Below are positions 47,270 to 56,622 of a DNA stretch of 64,000 nucleotides, one piece after another. The position numbers were made by a program, and so were the translations under genes. The stretch lies in assembly GCF_002127325.2 (NCBI RefSeq), contig NC_035436.2:28221354-28285353 (forward strand), in the 5' to 3' direction. The notes under the pieces are model-generated. The model did not search any database and was not told where the DNA came from. It saw only the letters and a program-made list of their open reading frames with translations. Each line of letters starts with the position of its first letter. Within the stretch, counting starts at the first letter, position 1. This stretch comes from Helianthus annuus (taxonomy: Eukaryota; Streptophyta; Magnoliopsida; Asterales; Asteraceae).

Positions 47270-47360
47270 TGCACCTCGATTGGATGACACTCCGATCAGA
47301 TGGCAATCCGATCGGATGGCCATTCGATCGACTGGTCACTCGATCGAGTGGCTCCGAAGA
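47270..47360. repeat. CCGATCGG repeat cluster (second block), upstream of TATA
   Basis: Six or so CGATCGG/CGATCGA-type half-palindromes occur within 90 bases, 40-130 bases upstream of the TATA box. Confidence 0.65.
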
Positions 47361-48641
47361 GTTGCGTTTCGACGTTCCGTTTCGCTTGTTGAGCGTTACG
47401 ATGCGTTTAAGCGAGGTTCGGTGCGATAGATTAATAATAGACACACAAATACTATATCTAACATACAATCATCATAAATCACTTGCGTGTATCACTTGCG
47501 GTTCATTTTGCAATAGAGTTGCGATTGCGTTTCGATTAATCACCACGAACATAAAGTAAACATGCACAAGTAACACATAAGTAGCACACACACGTAAAAC
47601 AATATTCAGAAACTACCTATCAAGGTTTGAGCGCGATTGCGGTACGATTAGCGATAAAGAGAATAAGCGATAAAACATGCGATAAATCTCTATTAAACCT
47701 CGATTATTAACAGATACTCCACATAATATAACTCAAGCGATTAAAATAAAAGATTCGATTATAAGTCAAAGAAGTCAAATCAGTAATTAAGCAAGGTGTG
47801 ACAGATCGCAATTAGCAATCTTTTCTTCCTTTGACTTCAACCTTGACTTTGACTTTGACTTTCGTAACATGGGGTGTTACATCATTAGACTACGGTCTCC
47901 CGCCGCGACGCCTGCAGGATTACGATCTGCCGCTGCACCGCTACCCGTCGCCGCCGCACTGCCGTATTAGATGCCTCTTGTAGGATTACGAGATCATTTA
48001 AAACTGTGGATCGGAGATTATGGATTGAAGATTGCAACATTATGGAATTTTGACCGAAATCGAACACAGTTTTTTAGGGTTTATTATTGTTTTTGTTTCA
48101 TATTTTTTTCAGTTTAAGCTTCTAGTTCCTCCACTACGACTGCGGGGGAGTATTAGACTATGAGCCTACGGGCTTAGGTAGGTTTCTAGGGTTACTCGTA
48201 ATCCCTATCTATTGTAACCTACTCATTCAATAATCATCATTCAGTCTTTTACCTTCTTACAATTTCATGTCAATGGTAGAATATTACAAGTCCTAGTATA
48301 AACTCTACTGATCCACTAATTCAATAGAACATAGAATTCTCTTAATCTAGATCCATCCACATATGGTGAGAATTGAATGTTTGACCTAACCATGTTCTTT
48401 TAATCTAGATCCATCTGTGGTCGAAACATCAAATAATCATTAAATCGTCTTAATATATATCATGAGATAAAAGTAGAGAATGGAAACTAAAAATGATACT
48501 GACCTAGAGATCAAGAGGAGCTTGTTCAGCTTTGAGAATGTCGAGAATTTACATCTCGAGGAACCTGCTCCAGAGCCACTCGTACTTCCTCCTCTGAATT
48601 TTAAACCGGAATAAACACAAGCCATTATACGTTAGGAATAC

Positions 48642-48878
48642 TGATGCGGCCCAGTTAACTTCGTCTAGTGGATTGCGCAACCGGCCCAAAAGAAATGTGA
48701 AGAAACCCGCCAAACTCATGGACTGAGCTCATTGCACTTATTAATTTCCACATGTTTTATTTGTTTTCATTATATTTAGCATGTTTGTTTTGCATGATTG
48801 TTAGTGGAGTAGTTGCATATTGTGTTCCTAGAAATAATGAGATAGTGGACCCTATGGGAACATGTCTCACGTGAACTG
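48642..48878 (+). repeat. Element E 5' LTR, first part
   Basis: It is homologous to 61082-61320 in the 3' LTR and is cut by the insertion of F, whose target duplication is AACTG (48874-48878). Confidence 0.9.
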
Positions 48879-49306
48879 TGTTGGTGCACTACATCTGTCG
48901 ACTTCGTCTTGGATCGAGTCTTACATTGAATTGTATAGATTAGGGCACGTTTTACGAGAAAATAGGAGAGTGTATGTTATTAGAAGGCTGATTTCGCTCA
49001 TAGGGTGTTTGGTAGGGGTTTCGCCCAAATAAATATTGGTGATTTCGCTTATATGGACATATGTACATATGGGCGAAATCAGATCAGTATATATAGGGGT
49101 CACATAGGTGAAATCAGTATCCAGTCCTTGTATTCCATACCGAAGTGCTGCCGGTGTGAAGATTGAGCTGTAATCGTTGTCATATCAATACAATCAGTAG
49201 ATTAAGTGAAGAATCAGCTTTTCCTAGCTTTGTTTCTTGTTTTCCGCACCTGAAACAAAGTAGAACACCTCTGAACGACTCATTCGGGTCAGATCGCGAT
49301 CCTACA
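48879..49306 (+). repeat. 5' LTR of element F
   Basis: 428 bp, TGTTGGTGC to CCTACA. It contains GATTTCGC and GCGAAATC motifs in both orientations around a TATATAGGG promoter-like segment (about 49090). Confidence 0.92.
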
Positions 49307-49308
49307 AG

Positions 49309-49320
49309 TGGTATCAGAGC
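49309..49320 (+). other. Primer-binding site of element F
   Basis: TGGTATCAGAGC lies two bases after the LTR, complementary to initiator tRNA-Met. Confidence 0.9.
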
Positions 49321-49519
49321 TTCAGGAGGAGGAGTTCTGCAGGGATTAGCTGGAATTCATCTTGTTTTCTTACTTCTACACCTTCTTTCTTCACCGGATC
49401 AAGATTTAACGGTCAAATTTCGCTCAAAATTTCACAGATCATAGATAATTGGACATTGATTAACCCTGGAAAGTTTGAGACCTAAATTCAAAGTAAAATG
49501 GATCAAATTAACCTCCGAT

Positions 49520-49820
49520 TAGATTTCGCTCATATAGACATTCATTGATTTCGCTTTTTGGAACACTCTGATTTCGCTCTTGAGTGTCAATTGCTGTTTA
49601 TTTCGCTCCAAGGTCCATCTAATTTCGCTCTTGTGACATCTTGATTTTGCTTTTGTGAACCACAAAACCCTAATTTCGCTCTTGTGACATCTTGATTTCA
49701 CTTTTGTGAACCACAAAACCCTAATTTCGTTCTTGAGTACATCAGATTTCGCTCCAGTGTCACATAAATTGGTGTTTTCGCTCAAAAGGACACCCAGTAT
49801 ACCTGATTTCGCTTATTTGT
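49520..49820. repeat. Array of GATTTCGCTC motifs in the leader of F
   Basis: About twelve copies of ATTTCGCTC or one-base variants occur at irregular spacing, including a 51-bp direct duplication (from 49621 and 49672). The same motif is in the LTR. Confidence 0.8.
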
Positions 49821-49850
49821 CACTGATTTTGAAAATCGTGCTAAGTCATC

Positions 49851-52800
49851 ATGGATACCGAGTTCTATAACGCGTTTGCAACACCGTCTGGTCCAGCTGC
49901 TTTTGTTCAAGCCATGAGTTTAGAAAATGAGACGGGAACCACCCAAAAGCCCCCTAAACTGATGAGTATCGAAGAATACTATGGGTGGAAAGACAGATTC
50001 GAGAATTGGGTTCAGGCAAACCATCTTAGGTCTTGGGAATGTATACTGAAGAAATATGTGTTGCCTCGAACAGATTTGCAAGTTCTCAAAGAGTTATCAG
50101 AATTCAGTGAGCAAGAAAGAAATATGTATACAGCCGAGAAGATGATGATCAGTCTGCTTCAACAAGCGATCAAAGAAGATATCTTTATCCTGCTACAGCA
50201 TGACAAGACATCAAAGTCGATTTGGGATGCTCTTCGTGTAAAATTTGAGGGTAGTGAAAAAATGAAAAAGAGCAAAAAGGCGTTGCTAAAGAAAGAGTTT
50301 GATCTGTTCAGTAGCTTACCAGGAGAGGATACGAAGAAGCTGATAGAACGTTACTGCCACCTAGTGCGATCCATGTCAATGTTAAGTATTACAAAAGATC
50401 GTGAAGAGTGGGTAGATAAGCTTGTTGATGCACTACCGCAGAAAGAATGGGGAACGTATTTGATGATTCTCAAAAATACGGGTGTTTATGATGGCTAACG
50501 ATTTCTCAGTTTATTGAAAAGATCGAAAGTCAGGATCTGGAACAACAGAAGATAGCTAGGATGAACAGTCCGAGTGGTCAACAGGACATGAAGATGTACT
50601 ATAAGGGTAGTATTCCGGTTCCAGAATCTGAGAGAAGTCCGAAAATCCAAACTGCATTCAGTGCTTGGGAGTCATCAGAAAAAGATAATCAGGGATCAAA
50701 CAAAAGCAGCAGTGGATTTTCATCATTTCCAAGTGTCAATCCTAAAGAGTCAAATACAAGCTTTCAGTCTCAAAGAACAAAGACAGGAAATGGTTACGTG
50801 ATTCAGTGCAACATCGCTCTAAATCTTCCAGAAGGTCAAAGTTTTTCAGAAGAAACTGCGAAAGACCACATGGCTCTACTTGCTCCCGTGTTGTTATCTT
50901 ATGAGGGTCTAGTGGCTGGTCGGATCGGGAATCCTATGCTCACCAAAGAGGATTACGATCAAATAGACGCCAAAGAGATGGAACTGATGGATATCAAATG
51001 GTGTCTTGCGAGTGTACTCAGACGTGCTGAAAAGTTTAAGATGATTACTGGGAGAAATGACTTTCTTGATGCTCATGTATCTACTTTAGGTTTTGATAAA
51101 TCTAAAGTAACTTGTTTTCGATGCAGGGAGAAAGGCCATTTCAAGAGAGAGTGCAAGAATAGAGAAGCTAGCGGTGCTCAGAATCCGTTCGGAAAAGATG
51201 ACTACTACCGGAAAGCCATTTATCAACAGGTTGGTCAACAACAAGATTCACAGACAGCTCATGGTAGGAAGATTGAGGATTCTAAGAGAGCGTGTTTGGT
51301 AGATTTCAACTGGAACAACTACATATCACCAGAAAGCAAAGCATGTATAGTCAATCAAGATGATGAAAGACTACCTGAAGGCTTCAGCTGGGATATGTTT
51401 GTTGATGAAAAGGGAGAATTCAAAGCTTTCATCGCTAAGATTGTCAGAGAACCAGACATGTTTGCCATATGGATGAAGTCGATTGGCGAGACTGTGAAGA
51501 GTGTGGAAGAAGAGTCTGTTGTTTCTGATGAAAGTTCTGAAAATGTTGAAGAAAGTTCACAGAGTGCAGATGAGAGTGTGCAAAACGATGTTAGCTCAGA
51601 AAAAGAAGTTGTTTTTGATCAAACACCATCTGATTCTGGTTTATCAGATGCTGATTCTGAAAAATCTGCATAGTTTGATCAGTCACCTCCAGATGATAGC
51701 AGTAGAGACGATGAGGAAGAGAAGCATATTAACATTGCAAAATCTCATCTTTCTCCTGAAAGTTTTCATTTCTATTTTGCAGATCGCGTGGAGAAACTGA
51801 AGGAGAAACGAGCTGCTAAAGAACAACAACATATGAATACTGAAGATGTTGTTCAGAATGAGAAAGTTGAAAGTGTTGCTGAAAAAATGGTTGAAACAGA
51901 GAAGGTGACTGAAGCAGAAAAGGTGATTGAAGTGGTTAAAACAATCGAAGTTGAAAAAATTGTTGAAGTTGTCAAGCCTTGTGAAAAGTGTTTGGAAGCA
52001 TGCAAGGAGTGTTCAGCAAAGGATGAAATAATTGTTGAATATGAGAAGAAGAAGGAGCAGTTACTGTTCAATCTCAACTTTGTGAAAGAATCTTATGATG
52101 TCTTGAACAAAACAATAACTGGTCTCCAAAAGACAAACTCAGAAAGAGAACAAGCACTGACGATGATGAATGCTGTTATGATGTCAAAGTAGAAAGCAAT
52201 AAACTTTTACATCGAAGAAAGTGCTAAATGGAAGCAAGAGTTGGAGACAGAAAAGATTGAGAATGAGAGAATTAGACGGTTATTGCAAAGTTACTCTAGT
52301 TCTGATTATCTCATTGATCGTATTTACCCAACTGTTGCAGGTATGGAAGCTTTTCAAGACGAGAAGTCAAAGAAAAAGAAAGATAATGGTAAGAAACCGA
52401 CTGTTAGCTATAACAAGTGTCCACCTCCGATTTGGGAAGGATATTCACCTAGAAAACCAAATGAGGAGCAACTTGCAAAAGCAGAAAATATAAAGCTAAA
52501 AACTGACACAACTGACGTATTACCAGAAAACATTGATGTCACGTTCACCTCGTCTGACACTGATCATGCGTCTGAGTTAATCAAAAAGGTGGTCGATCAG
52601 GTGTTGGATACTGATGAGCATGAGTCAAAGTTTGAGTCCGGAGGGTCAAATTCGTCAGTCAACAGTCCAAAGTCCTCGGTCAAACGGTCTTACAGTAAAG
52701 AGTTTTTATTATCGAAAGCAAATTTGGATGATGAAACATTTGAAGTAGCATACACTTTAAATGATTCTGACAAATTATACTATGACAAGGAGTTTCCAAT

Positions 52801-53763
52801 AAGAAGTGTTCGTTTTGACATGATCAAAAAGGTTTTCAAAATGACAGAAATTAATATTTCTGAAATAAAAGATTTAAATCTTACTGGAAAACCTAAAATA
52901 TACACTTCAAGAGTTCAACAACGTTTAAACAAGAAAAAGGGTTACAATTCTGGTTCTGGTTTTCAAAAGAAACCAAACCAAAATCGTAGCTACAAAAGAA
53001 AGGTCTTGGTTTTATTCCACTAGAAAATCATAAAAATGAGAAAAATTCTAAAACAAAAACAGAATTTGTGTCAGGCGGGAGTGCTGAAGAGGAACAGAAG
53101 AAACCTTTCTGGAGACAGTCAAACCAGGAGTTTCTTGCTGAAAGGAAGAAGAACGGAACTGAAGTGTCAACTCCAAAGGAAACTCGAACCTGTTACAGAT
53201 GCAATGAAGTTGGTCACATTGCATGGAACTGTTCGAAAAATGCCAAAGCAAAACAGGGAGTTTCTAAGAAATTAAAAGAAAAAGTTGTTGATATTGAACC
53301 ACCAACTGAAAACTTCAAAATTTTTGAAAACTCAACTTATGAGGTTGGTGAGTGTTCTAAAAATGTTTACAAAAAGAAAGCTGAAAACAACCAAGTGTGG
53401 GTTGTTAAAAAGGTTAATGAGAAAGTCAGTGATGAATTTGGTTCCACAAAGCCAGAGGAGCCACAAGGTGAGGTGAAAATTTCAGTGAATGATGATGATT
53501 TTCCATCACTGAAATTTGAAGAGGTCAAAAAGAAGGTTGGTAAGGTTGATATCTCGAATCAATTTTATAACGAGAAAACTAAGTTTGATGTCGAGAAAAC
53601 ATTCAATGGGAGTATTAAGAAAATATTTGGGAAAATGTTGAATGGGAAAGCAAAGGGGGTTAAAGATTTTTATGCTACTAAAAAGGCAACATACAACCCT
53701 ACTATGCAAGAGTTGAAAGCCATCAAGTCTGAGAAGACTTGGATGGAAGTTTGTTTTCCATGA
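49851..53763 (+). pseudogene. Element F long Gag-like protein, lightly broken
   Basis: An ATG at 49851 opens a copia Gag (UBN2-type; region around 49980-50490 with WKDRFENWVQ and IWDALRVKFEG). One base is missing near 50498, then the frame runs through a CCHC knuckle at 51112-51160 (CFRCREKGHFKREC), acidic Ser/Glu-rich and coiled-coil-like stretches (51790-52190), stops at 51671 (TAG) and 52190 (TAG), another one-base shift near 53005, a second CCHC knuckle at 53188-53236 (CYRCNEVGHIAWNC), and a conserved end to TGA 53761-53763. In total about 1300 codons, two to three times a usual copia Gag. It probably packages RNA supplied in trans by a related Sirevirus. Only four lesions separate it from open. 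Confidence 0.82.
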
Positions 53764-56049
53764 AGTCTTAGGACTACGCCGGAGATCCCAAGTTTATATC
53801 GTGGATCAGGAATTGGCATTATTCATGTTTAATGAGTTTGTATGAAAAGTTCTTAAATTGTTAGAATTTTACAGGTGAAAGGACTACGCCGGAGCTTCCA
53901 GGTTGGTAAGTGCGAAGCAGGTATCGGCATTCTGATTGGTAAATGTAGACGTAACATTCCTACAGTTGGTAATTGTTCAGATATACCTACAAGTGGTATT
54001 GTTTGTGTTCTTTACAGGTGGTACAGAGGTTGCTTGATAGCAAAACGGTAAATCAGGGACATTAATTTGTACTTGATTTACTACACATGATAAAAATAGA
54101 CAAAATGATGAACCATATCCCCGATTTTAACAAGTGGTTAATCTACAAGTGATAAACACAAACTCATTTTCCGGAAAAATCATTTTGATTAAAACAAACT
54201 TAAGTGTTTTGAGATCTAATGAGAAAATGGTTTGTGATAGGGGGAGTTCTGATTGTTTATGCCGTAGTGGATGGCGAATTGATGCAATTCGATGTCAGTT
54301 GTCAAGTTTTTGTACAGTTTGTTTAGTTTTTTTGTTTTAAGTGGGTCAAGAGCTTAGTGTTTTCAAATTTTTCTTTAATGTGTTTGCATTTTAGGGGGAG
54401 TAGAAATTTTCAGAAAATCCAAAAACATTAGAAAATTTGAAAAAGCCAAAAACATGATAAAATAAAAAAAAAATGAGTTTTGCTGTGAAAAAGAGGAAAT
54501 GATAGTACATCAGTGGACTGTTACAACATGCTAAAGATTTGAAAAGATAAAATGTGATAAACAATCTCACTGTGGATGTGTCAGTAGATTTTTACACATT
54601 TAGTAAATTGTGACGAGATATAAACCTAAATTTCAAACTTGCTTGTTTTGTGGGTTAACAACTTCTTGGATATATAGGTAACCCCTGAAATCTTGTTTGA
54701 AAGGTCCATTATTCTGAGATACTAGGTCTTTATGCTCAGTGATATCTGGGGTATTATCCCGGAACTTCTGCTGTATGGAAGTACTGACCTAGTCCCCGGA
54801 TAATGGTTTCTGCAAAAGCTTTGGAGTATAAGCTCGCCCTCAGCAAGCTGATGAAACAATAAAATTGATAGTCGCTGCTGTTGTAATCAAAAGATCCTCT
54901 AAAGGGGACACACCGAAAAGTCGAAGCCGTCATCTCTTTGCGTATACGGAAGTATCGACCTGAGCTCTCACGGCCCTCGCACCTAACCCCTGAACAGATA
55001 TCATCTGTGGTATACTCACCTGTAAGACTGAATATTGGGATCTGGATACGGGAGTATATTCAAGTAGTAGGACACACGGATAAGTTCAAGTCATTAAAAT
55101 ATTAACATCGTATCTCGGATCAGTTGAAATTTGTGTGAAAATTTAAGTGGACAAATATACTGACAATCTAGGTGAATTGTTTAGAACTTAAAATGTAATG
55201 CAGCTTAACGATGTTAGTGACATGTCTAAAAAAAACTGATATGATCCTCTTACGCAAACTCACAAAAATATTATTTGTAAATATTTCATTTCTGCATTAT
55301 TTTACAAGTGGTGTCAGTTACTTTCTTTCAAAAAATACAAAAAGATTTTGTGTGTGTTTTAGCATAAATTTTTGAAAAAGTCAAAAAGATTTTCGACAAC
55401 TGATGTTGGAAAGCTGATTTTCAAAATTCCAAGTGCTAAACATGATGACATTGTTGTGAGGGGGAGTGTATATTGAATATCAAAATTATGATTTGAAATC
55501 AACAAGTGGTTCATCATGTGTGTATGATCTGAGGGAGAGTGATTGTTGATGCATATGTTTATGAGAGGGAGTCGTCTGATTATTTCAGAGTGTTGGTGTA
55601 TACAAATTCTTAAAGTGTTAAAATCTTACTTCTGGGTTAAGAATGTGCAGGTGTTACCAGGTTTCGATCTTGGACCTAAAGATAAAGAGCCAGGTTATAA
55701 TACCTGAGGACTCTGATTGAAGAAAGCCAAGTTTCGATCCTGGAATTTAAACGCTGTGAACAGAGCAAGTGCCAGGTTTCAGATTCTGTGATGAAAGTTA
55801 AAGCCAGGCATCAATCTTAGACCTGTGCAAGCCAGACAATGATCCTGTATCAGATGTTGCTGAAGAACAAAGAAATGCCAGCAAATCGAGAGGGGGAGTC
55901 TAAAGATATTCAAGCATATATTATTAAAAGAGAGTCTGTTGATGAAGATAGAGAGAGAGAAAAGCCCAGAGACTGGTGAAGACTGAAGATGTGAAGACAC
56001 AGCAGTGTCGTGACTCGATAGTCGACTCGTCAACATCTGAGGGGGAGTC
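53764..56049 (+). other. 3' non-coding part of element F with repeated PBS- and PPT-like motifs
   Basis: No polymerase domain is present. ACTACGCCGGAG occurs twice (53772 and 53883). TACAAGTGGT-type motifs like the LTR/PBS junction occur at about 53960, 53987, 54012, 54128, 54135, 55303 and 55501. AGGGGGAGT-type purine tracts occur at about 54239, 54393, 55459, 55891 and 56040. An imperfect GGAAGTAYYGACCT pair lies near 54778 and 54950. Confidence 0.7.
56039..56049 (+). other. Polypurine tract of element F
   Basis: GAGGGGGAGTC directly precedes the 3' LTR. Confidence 0.8.
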
Positions 56050-56477
56050 TGTTAGTGCACTACATCTGTCGACTTCGTCTTGGATCGAGTCTTACATTGA
56101 ATTGTATAGATTAGGGCACGTTTTACGAGAAAATAAGAGAATGTATGTTATTAGAAGGCTGGTTTCGCTCATAGGGTGTTTGGTAGGGGTTTCGCCCAAA
56201 TGAATATTGGTGATTTCGCTTATATGGACATATGTACATATGGGCGAAATCAGATCAGTATATATAGGGGTCACATAGGCGAAATCAGTATCCAGTCCTT
56301 GTATTCCATACCGAAGTGCTGCTGGTGTGAAGATTGAGCTGTAATCGTTGTCATATCAATACAATCAGTAGATTAAGTGAAGAATCAGCTTTTCCTAGCT
56401 TTGTTTCTTGTTTTCCGCACTTGAAACAAAGTAGAACACCTCTGAACGACTCATTCGGGTCAGATCGCGATCCTACA
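56050..56477 (+). repeat. 3' LTR of element F
   Basis: 428 bp, TGTTAGTGC to CCTACA. It differs from the 5' LTR mainly by transitions (G/A and C/T). Confidence 0.92.
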
Positions 56478-56482
56478 AACTG

Positions 56483-56597
56483 CATATTTAAATTCTCTTA
56501 TGTTTGCATTTGGAATATATGAAGAAAATTGTCCCAGCTCACTCTCTGTTCCTTAATTTTCTTGGAGCTTGGCCTACTCTACAGGCTACACCCATCA
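56483..56597 (+). repeat. Element E 5' LTR, second part
   Basis: It continues the LTR after F and ends CACCCATCA. It matches 61320-61346 joined to 62641-62723. Confidence 0.85.
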
Positions 56598-56598
56598 A

Positions 56599-56614
56599 TT
56601 GGTGCTTTCATTGA
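56599..56614 (+). other. Probable primer-binding site of element E
   Basis: TTGGTGCTTTCATTGA begins one base after the LTR. It is not the usual TGGTATCAGAGC; a similar sequence is seen after other plant chromovirus LTRs, but I do not assign the tRNA. Confidence 0.5.
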
Positions 56615-56622
56615 TTACCCAA

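Larger units (their letters stand above)
45206..47881 (-). mobile_element. Solo Tekay-like LTR, 2676 bp
   Basis: It starts TGTCACACCCCAACC and ends GGGGTGTTACA on the plus strand, flanked by a perfect TCATT duplication (45201-45205 and 47882-47886). A TATAAATA box on the minus strand (47229-47222) shows the orientation. The ends resemble element B, but the interior differs. It lies inside the TRIM. Confidence 0.9.
44771..48261 (+). mobile_element. TRIM-like element with 111-bp LTRs, split by a solo LTR
   Basis: The direct repeats 44771-44881 and 48151-48261 (ACTATGAACCTACGGGCTTA / ACTATGAGCCTACGGGCTTA) are both 111 bp. A primer site TGGTATCAGAGCC follows the first (44882-44894) and a polypurine tract TGCGGGGGAG precedes the second. 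Without the 2.68-kb insertion the element is about 0.8 kb, with no gag or pol. Flanks ATTTT and ATTTC suggest a target duplication with one change. Confidence 0.82.
44400..48625 (-). pseudogene. P4: broken PB1-like gene (exon 1 48625-48504, exon 2 44683-about 44400)
   Basis: Exon 2 follows the family splice context TTTCAG|GATAATG (44684/44683) and resembles P1 (STGGAW, NGVVE, KPLGLMRR, VARKLDLS), but has in-frame stops and loses the domain's end. Upstream, an ATG at 48625 opens 40 codons with a Ser/Gly-rich segment, ending at CTCTAG|GTCAGT (48504/48503). Joining the exons keeps the frame until the first stop (a TAG where P1 has a Tyr codon). The intron contains a TRIM element and, within it, a solo LTR. 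Sequence upstream of the ATG is displaced 14 kb by element E (inserted 16 bp before the ATG). It is certainly dead. Confidence 0.6.
48879..56477 (+). mobile_element. Element F: non-autonomous Sirevirus-like (Ty1/copia) Gag-only element
   Basis: Two 428-bp LTRs (48879-49306, 56050-56477) differ at about eight positions by eye (about 1.9%). The target duplication AACTG is perfect (48874-48878 and 56478-56482). A tRNA-Met primer site follows the first LTR and a polypurine tract precedes the second. The 6.7-kb interior encodes a long Gag-like protein and no protease, integrase or reverse transcriptase that I can find. This fits the published class of TR-GAG elements; the multiple polypurine tracts fit the Sirevirus lineage. 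Confidence 0.85.

Noticed and set aside
49520..49820. CRISPR-like array of short repeats
   Set aside because: The repeats are 9-10 bp, irregularly spaced, and lie in a retrotransposon leader of a plant genome; no cas genes or fixed-length spacers.
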